DNA from: Verrucomicrobiota bacterium | GTDB taxonomy: Bacteria; Verrucomicrobiota; Verrucomicrobiia; Opitutales; Opitutaceae | DNA: 62,856 nucleotides | Direction of reading: 5' to 3' | Assembly (NCBI GenBank): GCA_023426435.1 | Contig: JAFAAS010000107.1 | Span: 1 to 62,856, forward strand | Shown: one piece after another, positions 39,343-47,524 of the stretch | Numbering within the stretch: the stretch's first letter is position 1 | How the letters are laid out: every line of letters starts with the position of its first letter | Program-made: the position numbers and the translations under genes | The notes under the pieces: model-generated | The model's database searches: none | Told to the model about the DNA's origin: nothing | What the model saw: only the letters and a program-made list of their open reading frames with translations

Positions 39343-40577
39343 CCGTTCAGCTCGAAGTTCAGCCCTTCACGCCGCGCAAAACGCCCCGCATCCAATCGCG
39401 AGAAATCGAACCGCTCCTCCCGCCCCATCACCGCGCTCACGTCGAGCGTCGTCCCCCCGCGCAACATCAGCTCCGCCACCATCTGCGCAATGCCGGCATG
39501 ACACGTGATCCCGTGGCCGTTCAACCCCACCGCATGAACGAAATTCTCCACCCGCTCGTCCCGCGACACGATGGGAAATCCGTCCTCCGTCGTCCCATAC
39601 ACACAGCACCACCCATTCAAAAACGTCGTCTTCGGCAAATGCCAGTAGCGCCGCACCACCGCTTCCACCGCTCCGGGAAACTTCGCATCGTTCACCTTGT
39701 TCACGAAATCCGGATCCACCGTGAAGCCCGCTTTCGTCGTGTGATGATGCTGCCCGAACAACATCGTGCCGCCCAACTCCCCGCGACACCACACGCCTTC
39801 GCCGTTCACTTCCTGCGGCAGCGGCGTCAGGGGCGCCCGCTCCGCCCCATCGTCAAACGCCGTCGCCACGCACACCTGGATCCGCTGCGGCGTCAACGCC
39901 AGCTCGCTGCCCGCCAGCGCCGCAATCTTCGCTCCCCACGGTCCGCCCGCGTTCAGCACCGTGCCGACGTTCCACGCGCCGCGACGCGTCACCAATGTTT
40001 CGATACGGCCGCCGTCCCTTCGCATCTGCAGCACCGGCGTGTTCCGCATCACCGTCACGCGCCCGGTCGCCACCGCGAGTTTCTCATAAACCGCCGTCAA
40101 CGCCGTGGGATCGACGTAACCTTGATTCGGATAATACAGGCCGCCGCGAAGATCGTCTTCCTTGATCCAGGGAAATCGCCGCACGAGTTCCGTCCGCGAA
40201 AGCGCCTCCCTCTCATAGATGCCGTTCGGCTGCCCCCCGAATCGCCGCATATAAACATCCGGCTCCGTCGGAAGCTTCCCTTCGCCATAAAGCGCGAGCA
40301 GCGTTCCCCAGGGCTGAAATCCGAAATCATGCTCCCGCCTCAGCTCCTGCACGCGCGCAAATCCGAGCAGCGTCAAATAGGCGTAGATCTCCCCCATGTC
40401 GTGCAGGCAGATCACGCCCGCCGACCCGCCCGTCGTCCCCGTCGCCGGCAGCTGCTTGTCGAACACCGCGATCCTCAACCCGCTCTGCCGCGCCAGCTCA
40501 TACGCGCAACTCATCCCAATGATGCCGCCGCCCACGATCGCGATGTCCGCGCTGCGTTCGTTCATCCGAAGGTTCAT
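39339..40577 (-). CDS. FAD-dependent oxidoreductase (DAO family)
   Basis: 412 aa. The N-terminal dinucleotide-binding motif is Ile-Val-Gly-Gly-Gly-Ile-Ile-Gly-Met-Ser-Cys-Ala-Tyr. Thr-Gly-Gly-Ser-Ala-Gly-Val lies in the FAD contact region, and a C-terminal Gly-Leu-Asn-Gly-His-Gly-Ile-Thr closes the FAD site. The family covers D-amino-acid, glycine and sarcosine oxidases and some polyol or sugar-acid oxidases. Substrate not assignable; in an operon with two Gfo/Idh/MocA enzymes and a sugar carrier, a sugar acid or amino-sugar derivative is plausible. Two starts (40577 and 40565) are 4 codons apart. Its stop overlaps the transporter start by 4 bp. Confidence 0.82.
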   Translation of the reverse strand: MNLRMNERSADIAIVGGGIIGMSCAYELARQSGLRIAVFDKQLPATGTTGGSAGVICLHDMGEIYAYLTLLGFARVQELRREHDFGFQPWGTLLALYGEGKLPTEPDVYMRRFGGQPNGIYEREALSRTELVRRFPWIKEDDLRGGLYYPNQGYVDPTALTAVYEKLAVATGRVTVMRNTPVLQMRRDGGRIETLVTRRGAWNVGTVLNAGGPWGAKIAALAGSELALTPQRIQVCVATAFDDGAERAPLTPLPQEVNGEGVWCRGELGGTMLFGQHHHTTKAGFTVDPDFVNKVNDAKFPGAVEAVVRRYWHLPKTTFLNGWCCVYGTTEDGFPIVSRDERVENFVHAVGLNGHGITCHAGIAQMVAELMLRGGTTLDVSAVMGREERFDFSRLDAGRFARREGLNFELNG

Positions 40578-40603
40578 CTAAATCTCCGCCTTCATGGTTC
40601 TTT

Positions 40604-41653
40604 TCACGCGAGACTCGCCACGGCCTGACTGCCGATCCGCCGCGGCCCACGACGCGCCTTCACGTCCGCCATCGCCGCACTCACCATCGCGAGGCTGCGA
40701 ACATTGTCCTGCGCCGCGGTCTCCGGCTGTCGCCCGGTGCGAATGCACTCCACGAACTCCCGCATCACGCTGACGCACGACTCGTCTCGGCCCGGCGCGG
40801 CCCGGACCGGAATCGTCTGCGAGGCATGCTCGCTCTTGAACCCGCCCGCGCGCGCCACCGTCTCCACCACGATTCGTTCGGCTCCATCCCAGATCAGCGT
40901 TCCTTTGGTCCCACCGAACCGCCACTCGCCGTTTCCCGCCGTCGCACAGCCTTCCGCACACCAGCTGCCGCGATAACTGAAAACGAGATCGCTCGCGAAC
41001 TGGAACGTCGCGAATGCGCTCGCTCCATGACGATACCACGATCCCGCCGGATTCCACTCGCAACAATCCACACGCGTCGGCTCATCCGCCCCAAAAAAAC
41101 GCGCCAGATCGAAATGATGAATCGCCATCTCCACCAGGAGCGGGTGCTCCATCGTGTCGCGAAAATTCCCAAAATGCAGCGCGTCGAAGTAATCGCAGGT
41201 CATCGTGGTCACGTGCCCGATCGCGCCCGACATCAACACCGCTCGCACGGTGCGCGGCGCGGCGCGGTATCGATAATTCTGCGACACCGCCAGCAGCCGA
41301 TGCGCCTTCGCCGCCTCCTCCACCAGATCCCGCCCCTGCGCCAGCGTCGCCGCCAGGGGCTTCTCCGACAACACATGCGCTCCTGCCCGCAACGCCGCCC
41401 GCGACACGCCATGATGCGCCGCCGGCGTCGTGCAGTTGAAAACAATATCCGGCCTCATCTCGCCGATCAGCCCCGCCGCATCCGCACTCACGCTCGCTCC
41501 CGGCGCAAACTCATCCCGCCGCGCCCGCGCCGCTTCTTCGTTCACATCCGCCAACCCCACCAACTCCATTCCCGCCACCTGCGCCGCCGCCTGCAGCCAC
41601 ACCGCCGCGATGCTGCCACATCCCACGTGAACGACTCGCAGCCGCTTTTTCAT
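40604..41653 (-). CDS. Gfo/Idh/MocA family oxidoreductase
   Basis: 349 aa. Rossmann motif Val-Gly-Cys-Gly-Ser-Ile-Ala, the NAD(P)/substrate motif Ser-Glu-Lys-Pro-Leu-Ala, Gln-Asn-Tyr-Arg-Tyr, and a C-terminal domain with Ile-His-His-Phe-Asp-Leu-Ala-Arg containing the usual catalytic His/Asp pair. Cytoplasmic NAD(P)-dependent oxidation or reduction of a cyclic sugar is expected. ATG 41653 gives a 4-bp ATGA overlap with the stop of the fusion gene upstream, so translation is coupled. A start further upstream at 41689 lies inside the previous gene and is not needed. Confidence 0.88.
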   Translation of the reverse strand: MKKRLRVVHVGCGSIAAVWLQAAAQVAGMELVGLADVNEEAARARRDEFAPGASVSADAAGLIGEMRPDIVFNCTTPAAHHGVSRAALRAGAHVLSEKPLAATLAQGRDLVEEAAKAHRLLAVSQNYRYRAAPRTVRAVLMSGAIGHVTTMTCDYFDALHFGNFRDTMEHPLLVEMAIHHFDLARFFGADEPTRVDCCEWNPAGSWYRHGASAFATFQFASDLVFSYRGSWCAEGCATAGNGEWRFGGTKGTLIWDGAERIVVETVARAGGFKSEHASQTIPVRAAPGRDESCVSVMREFVECIRTGRQPETAAQDNVRSLAMVSAAMADVKARRGPRRIGSQAVASLA

Positions 41654-43314
41654 TCTTTCCACCCAAGTTCCTGCTTCACCGCCGCCCACCGCTCCGCCAT
41701 CCGCTCGTCCAAGAGCAACGGCTCGAAACCGAGCTGCAGATAAACTTTGATCGCCGGCAGCCGATGGTCATCGGTCTTCAAATAAATCCGGCGATAACCG
41801 GCCTCGATAAACCGCCGCACCGCCGCCGCCGATGCCGCTCGCCCGAGTCCCTGCCCCGCATGCCCGGGTAGCGCCGCCACAAACGACAACTCCCCGCCTT
41901 CAGGATGCCGTTCGTTCGGCGCATGATTCGCATTCGCGGTCGCCACGAGTTCGCCCGTCGCTCGATGCTCGATTACGAAAAAACCGCCCGGCAACACGCC
42001 CCGCCGGTGCGCCTCGATCCGCTCCACCGGCCACTCGCCAAATCCCACCGCCGCCATCAACCGGCTCCACGCCGCATAATCGCGTCGTTCCAGCAACCGA
42101 AGCACGTAATCGTTTTTCAACGACACCTCGGGCAGCGCCGCCAATCGCGTCTCCGGCCAGATCATCTCCAACTGCGGTCGCGAGGGCTTCAACCAAGCGC
42201 GCGAATCCGGCACGTCCATCCACGCTCCGCCGCGCAGTATCGACTGCTGCGATACAAGTCCCGGCAACGTCATGTCCATCCCCGCATGAACATCGATGGG
42301 CGGCGGGATCTCCCCGCGCACCGCGCGCACGAAGTCCCGCACTACAAAAAAATCTCCTCCGCCATGCCCCGCGCTCAACGCCTCCGCCGGCGGATTCCGC
42401 CACTCTTCCGGCAGATAGCGTTCCGCGAACTCCGGCCGGGTCAGCAGCTCATCCACCTCAAACCATTTCGGCTCCTCGCTCAGCTCGGGCAGCCAGAGGC
42501 GTCCGTTGTGATACGCCCCGGTCGTGCCCTGCAGCTCGTAATGCGTCTCATACGGTCGCGGCGACACCAGCGCCAACCGCAGATCGATCAACGCATCGCG
42601 GTCCGTTTTGCACAGGGTCACCGTCGTGTCTTCGTGAAACCATTTTCCTTCCGCATCGCGATGATGTTTCCCGCTGCCCGCACACGCCACGCGCACGATG
42701 CGCTGCCCAACCAGGCACTTCAGCACCGGACCAAGGCTGTGCGTCGGATACGTATTCCCATCGATGCCCATCTGCCAGTGCCGCCGCCAGGGCGTGTGCG
42801 GGATCAGGTGCCGCACGTCGTGCAGATACGAGGAATACGCATAATACAACTCCCCGAACTTTCCCTGCCGCGCGAGTTCCGCGATCAACCGGTTCTCGCG
42901 CCAATAACAATAGTTCTCCGCGAGCATATAGATCCCTCGGCTCGCCGCCGCCGCCAACACCAGCTCGCGCGCCTCCTCCAGTCCCACCGCCGCCGGCACT
43001 TCGCTCATCACATGCAGATTCCGCTGCAACGCCATGATCGCCTGCCGCGCGTGCAAATGCTGCGGCGTGCCGATCACCACCGCATCCACTCGCGCCCGAT
43101 CGAGCATCTCCTCGAAATCCGTGTAGCGCTCCACGTCCCGATCCGGCCACTCGTTCAACGCTTCCGTCCTCACATCGCAAATCGCCGCGATCCGCGCGCC
43201 ACTCGCTTCGAACGCCGCACTAAAATTTCCGCCACGCCCGGCGGCGCCCACCAGCCCGACTTGGATCGGGCGCTGACCGGACTCGGAAGCCAAAGAGGGA
43301 ACAGAAGCACTCAT
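41650..43314 (-). CDS. Gfo/Idh/MocA oxidoreductase fused to a GNAT acetyltransferase
   Basis: 554 aa in one unbroken frame. Residues about 15-395 are a Gfo/Idh/MocA oxidoreductase: Val-Gly-Ala-Ala-Gly-Arg-Gly-Gly, Gly-Thr-Pro-Gln-His-Leu-His, Met-Ser-Glu-Val-Pro-Ala (Glu-Val-Pro in place of Glu-Lys-Pro) and Asn-Tyr-Cys-Tyr-Trp. Residues about 400-554 are a GNAT domain with the acetyl-CoA loop Ala-Gly-Gln-Gly-Leu-Gly-Arg-Ala, then Ile-Tyr-Leu-Lys-Thr-Asp-Asp and Tyr-Leu-Gln-Leu-Gly-Phe-Glu-Pro near the end. The missing Lys of Glu-Lys-Pro suggests altered chemistry in the first half. First gene of a four-gene operon; a TCATCCCGATGA site lies 94 bp upstream. Confidence 0.85.
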   Translation of the reverse strand: MSASVPSLASESGQRPIQVGLVGAAGRGGNFSAAFEASGARIAAICDVRTEALNEWPDRDVERYTDFEEMLDRARVDAVVIGTPQHLHARQAIMALQRNLHVMSEVPAAVGLEEARELVLAAAASRGIYMLAENYCYWRENRLIAELARQGKFGELYYAYSSYLHDVRHLIPHTPWRRHWQMGIDGNTYPTHSLGPVLKCLVGQRIVRVACAGSGKHHRDAEGKWFHEDTTVTLCKTDRDALIDLRLALVSPRPYETHYELQGTTGAYHNGRLWLPELSEEPKWFEVDELLTRPEFAERYLPEEWRNPPAEALSAGHGGGDFFVVRDFVRAVRGEIPPPIDVHAGMDMTLPGLVSQQSILRGGAWMDVPDSRAWLKPSRPQLEMIWPETRLAALPEVSLKNDYVLRLLERRDYAAWSRLMAAVGFGEWPVERIEAHRRGVLPGGFFVIEHRATGELVATANANHAPNERHPEGGELSFVAALPGHAGQGLGRAASAAAVRRFIEAGYRRIYLKTDDHRLPAIKVYLQLGFEPLLLDERMAERWAAVKQELGWKE

Positions 43315-43407
43315 GCGTTGTTTTCGACGGGTCTTGAAACCAGGGGCGGCCCGTCGGGGTTCGCGCTAAGCAAGCCTGCCACAACCTTCCCTCAACCGCT
43401 AGCCCAC

Positions 43408-43419
43408 TCATCCCGATGA
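43408..43419. promoter_or_regulatory. Candidate operator 7 (upstream of the fusion-gene operon)
   Basis: TCATCCCGATGA, 94 bp upstream of the 43314 start. It is identical to site 3 and 40 bp from site 8, which faces the divergent operon. Confidence 0.68.
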
Positions 43420-43447
43420 CCCAACCCCGACGCGCACCGTCCCACGC

Positions 43448-43459
43448 TCACCGGGATGA
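43448..43459. promoter_or_regulatory. Candidate operator 8 (upstream of SMP-30/SDR operon)
   Basis: TCACCGGGATGA, 54 bp before the GTG start at 43513; its reverse complement equals site 1. A start at 43456 for the SMP-30 gene would overlap this site, which favours the later start. Confidence 0.65.
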
Positions 43460-43512
43460 TCCGACCATCCCTTGATCCTCCTCTTCCCCAACACTCGCTT
43501 TCCTCAATCCCC

Positions 43513-44427
43513 GTGCACCCGCCCCCACCCGAACTTCATCCTCTCGCCCTCCCCGCCGCCGGCATCTCGCAACACGGCGAGGGTCCCGTTTGGGATTCGC
43601 GACTCCACCGGCTCTATTGGGTCAACATCGTTCACGGCCAGCTGCACTGGCTCGACGAAGACGCGCGCAAACGCCACACGCTCGAAGTCCCGCCGCCGCT
43701 CGGCTTCGTCGCACCAACCGACGATCCCAACGTCCTCGTCGCCGGCATCGCGAGTTCCCTCGCCTTGCTCCATCTCAACACGGGCCGCATCGAACCGCTC
43801 GCTCAACTCGAGCCGCCCGACACTCCGTTCCGCTGCAACGACGGCAAATGCGACCCGACCGGCCGCGTCTGGGCCGGCACCATGTCCACAAACCCCGACG
43901 CCCAACCGCCCGGCGCCCTCTTCTCCCTGAAAACTTCCTCCGCCCCCCGACGCGTGCTCAGCGACGTCGGTTGCAGCAACGGTCTCGCGTGGAGCGTCGC
44001 GCGCCGCGAGTTCTACTTCATCGATTCACTCACGCATCGCATCGATCGTTTCCGTTGGGATCCCGACCGCGGAGACATCGACAACCGCTCCACCCTCGCC
44101 TCCTTCCCCGACAGCCACGGCCTGCCCGACGGCATGTGCATCGACCGCGATGGCCATCTCTGGGTTGCTTTCTGGGACGGCGGCTGTGTCCGACGCATTC
44201 ACCACGAAACCGGTGCCACGCTCGCGACGATTCACCTCCCCGCGCAACGCGTCACATCCTGCGCCTTCGGGGGTCCCGATCTCGCCACGCTCTTCATCAC
44301 GACTTCGCACGAAGGTCTCTCCTCCTCCGATCGCGCCGCCCAGCCGCTCGCCGGCAGCGTCTTCTCCGTCACGCCCGGCCCGCGGGGCCTGCCCGCCGAT
44401 TTCTTCAACCTGCGCTCCCCCAAGTGA
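43513..44427 (+). CDS. SMP-30/gluconolactonase family lactonase
   Basis: 304 aa, six-bladed propeller. Glu-Gly-Pro-Val-Trp-Asp near the N-terminus carries the metal-binding Glu; Asn-Asp-Gly-Lys-Cys-Asp-Pro, Gly-Cys-Ser-Asn-Gly-Leu-Ala-Trp and His-Gly-Leu-Pro-Asp-Gly-Met supply the other metal-site Asn and Asp. These hydrolyse sugar lactones made by aldose dehydrogenases; XylC of the Caulobacter Weimberg pathway is of this family. The GTG at 43513 is chosen because the conserved core starts soon after; an in-frame start at 43456 is possible. Its TGA overlaps the ATG of the SDR gene by one base, so dehydrogenase and lactonase are made together. Confidence 0.85.
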   Translation: MHPPPPELHPLALPAAGISQHGEGPVWDSRLHRLYWVNIVHGQLHWLDEDARKRHTLEVPPPLGFVAPTDDPNVLVAGIASSLALLHLNTGRIEPLAQLEPPDTPFRCNDGKCDPTGRVWAGTMSTNPDAQPPGALFSLKTSSAPRRVLSDVGCSNGLAWSVARREFYFIDSLTHRIDRFRWDPDRGDIDNRSTLASFPDSHGLPDGMCIDRDGHLWVAFWDGGCVRRIHHETGATLATIHLPAQRVTSCAFGGPDLATLFITTSHEGLSSSDRAAQPLAGSVFSVTPGPRGLPADFFNLRSPK

Positions 44428-45185
44428 TGAAACGCGATCGCCTCCTCGCCGGTCAGGTCGCCGTCATCAGCGGCGGCGCCGGCGATATCGGCCGCGCCAT
44501 CGCCCGCCGCCTGCACGCCCAGGGCGCCCGCGTCGCTCTCGGCGATATCCTTCCCGCCCGCACAATCCGCTCGCGCGTCTCAAAATTCCACTACACCGAG
44601 GTCGACGTCGCGGACACCCACGCAATCGACACCTGGCTCGCCCGCGTCGCCCGCGATCTCGGTCCGCCCACATTGATCATTCCCAACGCCGCCGTCGTCG
44701 AACTCGGCAGCGCACTCAACACGTCCCCCGAAGCCTGGGACCGCACTTTGAACGTCAATCTCACCGGCGCCTTTCTCCTCGCGCAACTCGCCGCCCGACG
44801 TCTCGTCGCCGCCCGCCGCCACGGCCGCATCGTCTTCGTCGGCTCCTGGGCCGCGCACGCGCCTCACCCCAACATCGCCGCCTACTGCGCCGCCAAAGCC
44901 GGATTGCGCATGGCCATGAAATGCCTCGCGCTCGAGCTCGCGCCGCACGGCATCCTCGTCAACGAGGTCGCCCCAGGCCGCGTCGACGCGGGTCTCAGCA
45001 AACGTCTTTTCGACCAAACTCCCGGATTCCGCGAGCGCGCCCGCGCCGGGGTTCCGTTGCGCTCACTCCTCGATCCCGCCGAAGTCGCCGAGGGCGTCGC
45101 GTATTTGTGCCAGCCCGACAATCGCCAGATGACCGGCGCCGTGCTGCTTCTCGATGGCGGACTTTCGCTCGTGCACGCCGTCTAA
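44427..45185 (+). CDS. SDR-family dehydrogenase (possible aldose 1-dehydrogenase)
   Basis: 252 aa. Cofactor motif Ser-Gly-Gly-Ala-Gly-Asp-Ile-Gly, then Pro-Asn-Ala-Ala (the Asn-Asn-Ala-Gly equivalent), catalytic Ser in Val-Gly-Ser-Trp and Tyr-Cys-Ala-Ala-Lys (Tyr-x3-Lys). A C-terminal Gly-Ala-Val-Leu-Leu-Leu-Asp-Gly-Gly is typical of classical SDRs. An Asp soon after the second strand (Leu-Gly-Asp) suggests NAD preference. Joined by a one-base overlap to a lactonase, it most likely oxidises an aldose to its lactone, as XylB and L-rhamnose or L-fucose dehydrogenases do. Which sugar is undetermined: D-xylose or L-rhamnose both fit the surrounding genes. Confidence 0.85.
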   Translation: MKRDRLLAGQVAVISGGAGDIGRAIARRLHAQGARVALGDILPARTIRSRVSKFHYTEVDVADTHAIDTWLARVARDLGPPTLIIPNAAVVELGSALNTSPEAWDRTLNVNLTGAFLLAQLAARRLVAARRHGRIVFVGSWAAHAPHPNIAAYCAAKAGLRMAMKCLALELAPHGILVNEVAPGRVDAGLSKRLFDQTPGFRERARAGVPLRSLLDPAEVAEGVAYLCQPDNRQMTGAVLLLDGGLSLVHAV

Positions 45186-45190
45186 TCACC

Positions 45191-46567
45191 ATGAGCGCGC
45201 CGCATCCGCTGCTCACCACCGCGTTTGTCGGCGAGATCGGCATCGCCCGCGTCGACATCACCCCGCCTCTCGCCATCAACGCCCGCAACTGGGGCGCCGC
45301 CATCCACGACGTTGCCGAGGGCATCCATCGTCCGCTTACGGCCACCATCCTCGCGCTTTCGTCTCCTGACGACCCGCAACCTCTCCTCCTCATCGCCGCC
45401 GACCTCGGTTGGTGGAAAAGCCGCGACGACGAAATGTTCGTCCGCGGCGCCCTGCTCGACGCGCTCTCACTCGATCCCGCCCGCGTCCTGCTCTCGCTCT
45501 CGCACACCCACGCCGGCCCGAATCTCTATCGCGAAGATCGCAACCAACCCGGCGGCGAATTCATCGAGCCTTACCTCGTCACTTTCCGCGATCGTCTCAT
45601 CGCAACCTCCCGCGACGCCCTCGCGCACCGCCAACCCGCCCGCCTCTCGTGGCGCTACGGTCGCTGCGACCTCGCCCAAAATCGCGATCTGCCGCACCCG
45701 TCCGAACCGCGGTTCATCGTCGGTCGGAATCCGCTCGAACCCGCCGACGACACCGTTCTCGTCGGTCGCGTCGAAGCTCTGCCCACCGGCCACACCATCG
45801 CCATACTCGTCAACTACGCCTGCCATCCCACCACGCTGGCGTGGAAAAACCGCCTGCTGTCGCCCGATTTCCCGGGCGCGATGCGCGACCTCATCGAACC
45901 CGTCACGCACGCTCCATGCCTCTTCCTCCAAGGCGCCTCCGGCGATCTCGGCCCCGCCGCGCAACACGGTCACGATCCCGCTGTCGCCGACCAAGTTGGT
46001 CGTCGTCTCGGTTACGCTGTGCTCAGCATTCTCGAAAGCTGGCCCGACGCGTTGCACACCGTCGACCAAATCGTCGAATCCGGCGCCCCGCTCGGCATCG
46101 CTCATCCCATTCCTCCCGCCACCTCCTCCGCGCTTGTCGCCGATCTCCGCGACGTCCCGCTGCCGCTGAAACCTTCCGAGTCCATCGCCGACATCGAAGC
46201 CGCACTCTCCGCCTGCACCGACCGCGCTCTCCGCGAACGTCTCTGGCGCAAGCGCGCGATCCGCCGCATCGTGGGCGACGGCCCCACGTCCGCCATGCCG
46301 CTCTGGACCTGGCGCATCGGCGAAGCGTTCGTATTCGCGCAGCCCAACGAAGCGTATTCACAGTTCCAACACGCACTCCGCGCTCAACTCGCGCCCCGAC
46401 CCGTCGTCGTCCTGAACGTCACCAATGGCTATGCGGGCTACCTGCCGCCGCGCTCCCACTACGACCGCAATCAATACTCCGTCTGGCAAACCCCCTTCGC
46501 CCCCGGCTCACTCGAACAACTCACCGAACAGTCCCTCACCACCGCTTCGCGCATCCTAACCCCGTAG
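45191..46567 (+). CDS. Neutral-ceramidase-like N-terminal domain protein
   Basis: 458 aa. Motifs of the neutral/alkaline ceramidase N-terminal domain are present: Val-Asp-Ile-Thr-Pro-Pro at the start, Ser-His-Thr-His-Ala-Gly-Pro, Asn-Tyr-Ala-Cys-His-Pro-Thr-Thr and Gln-Gly-Ala-Ser-Gly-Asp-Leu-Gly-Pro, which include zinc-ligand histidines. There is no signal peptide. In bacteria that degrade glycans such single-domain proteins occur widely beside sugar genes, and amide hydrolysis of ceramide is unlikely to be their real job. Third gene of the 43513 operon, 5 bp after the SDR. Its 3' end overlaps the tail of the convergent AraC gene by 32 bp. Confidence 0.75.
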   Translation: MSAPHPLLTTAFVGEIGIARVDITPPLAINARNWGAAIHDVAEGIHRPLTATILALSSPDDPQPLLLIAADLGWWKSRDDEMFVRGALLDALSLDPARVLLSLSHTHAGPNLYREDRNQPGGEFIEPYLVTFRDRLIATSRDALAHRQPARLSWRYGRCDLAQNRDLPHPSEPRFIVGRNPLEPADDTVLVGRVEALPTGHTIAILVNYACHPTTLAWKNRLLSPDFPGAMRDLIEPVTHAPCLFLQGASGDLGPAAQHGHDPAVADQVGRRLGYAVLSILESWPDALHTVDQIVESGAPLGIAHPIPPATSSALVADLRDVPLPLKPSESIADIEAALSACTDRALRERLWRKRAIRRIVGDGPTSAMPLWTWRIGEAFVFAQPNEAYSQFQHALRAQLAPRPVVVLNVTNGYAGYLPPRSHYDRNQYSVWQTPFAPGSLEQLTEQSLTTASRILTP

Positions 46568-47447
46568 CCCCGCAGTCCCTGGTCCGTAGTCCCGTAGTCC
46601 GTGGTCCGTGGTCCGTGGTCCGTGGTCCCGTAGTCCACAGTCCGTAGTCACTCGGCGCGCGCCCGAATTTTTTCCGAAACGCCTTCGAAAAATACAGCGG
46701 ATCCGCATAGCCAACTCTCGCCGCCACCTCCTTCACGCCAAATGTCCCGCGCGCGAGAAAATCCCTCGCCCGCGCCAGTCTCACCTCCTGCAAATACCGA
46801 ATCGGCGTCATCTTCAGGTGCTCGACAAACATCCGCCGCAGGGTCGAGTTCGACATCCCCGCCGCTCTCGCCACGTCCTCGATCGTCATTCCCGAATCCG
46901 CCGACCGAGCATCGATCACGTCCAGCGCCCGCCGCAACCGCGCCGGCCGCGTCGCTCCGTCCGGCGTTTCTCCGGGCAGCGACAAATTCCCCAACAACCG
47001 GATCAGCGACGCCTTCAACATCGTCGTTCGCAAGGGATCCGCCGTCGCGCGATGCCATCGCACCGCCTCGCCAAACGCGTTCGCACTCCACTCCAGACTC
47101 GGCCCGCGCATCACCTCCAAAACCGGCCCTTTTCCCCATCGCCGAAATTCCTCCCGTCCTCCGACATCGAGCGACACACACGCATACTTCGCCCCCGTTC
47201 CCGCCAGCTCCGCGCGATTCCCGTGATGCGCATTGATCCACGCCACGTCGCCCGTCCCCAATTCCCGCTCCCTCTTCCCGACGTGCAGCACGAATCGCCC
47301 GCGCAATACCAGCACCAACTCCAGCAGCGCCCGCGGCTCCGTCTGCAACACGTCCGCTTGCTCCGCTTCCGCAAACACCAGCGGCACCGAGCTCTGCCGA
47401 TCCAGCCAGCCAATCAAATCCTTCACCGTTGTGATCGTTTTTTCCAT
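46536..47447 (-). CDS. AraC-family regulator with repeat-encoded tail
   Basis: 303 aa. The N-terminal cupin-like sensor (about 20-140) precedes an AraC DNA-binding domain: Ile-Glu-Asp-Val-Ala-Arg-Ala-Ala-Gly-Met-Ser and Val-Lys-Glu-Val-Ala-Arg-Val-Gly-Tyr-Ala-Asp-Pro-Leu-Tyr-Phe-Ser-Lys-Ala. The domain is complete at Ser-Asp-Tyr-Gly-Leu; the remaining 30 or so residues (Trp-Thr-Thr-Gly-Pro-Arg-Thr-Thr and onward) are read from the tandem repeat and have no family counterpart, and the frame closes only inside the convergent gene. ATG 47447 is preferred; an ATG at 47468 is possible. It is divergent from the cupin-Gfo pair, its likely target. Confidence 0.82.
   Translation of the reverse strand: MEKTITTVKDLIGWLDRQSSVPLVFAEAEQADVLQTEPRALLELVLVLRGRFVLHVGKRERELGTGDVAWINAHHGNRAELAGTGAKYACVSLDVGGREEFRRWGKGPVLEVMRGPSLEWSANAFGEAVRWHRATADPLRTTMLKASLIRLLGNLSLPGETPDGATRPARLRRALDVIDARSADSGMTIEDVARAAGMSNSTLRRMFVEHLKMTPIRYLQEVRLARARDFLARGTFGVKEVAARVGYADPLYFSKAFRKKFGRAPSDYGLWTTGPRTTDHGPRTTGLRTRDCGATGLGCAKRW
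46562..46650. repeat. Tandem CCGTGGT / CCGTAGT repeat
   Basis: About ten degenerate 7- to 8-bp units (GTCCGTGGTCCGTGGTCCG and variants with CCCGTAGTCC) just after the ceramidase-like stop. On the minus strand they encode the last residues of the AraC regulator. The unit length allows slippage. Confidence 0.85.
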
Positions 47448-47524
47448 GCTTCTGCCGCTTTCCTCCATGGGACGCTGCTTGATAATCAACCAAGCGCGAC
47501 GAAAAATTCTATTCATCGCCCGCC

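Noticed and set aside
43456..43512. Earlier start for the SMP-30 gene
   Set aside because: It would place the start inside the operator-like palindrome and add 19 Pro/Ser-rich residues absent from the family.
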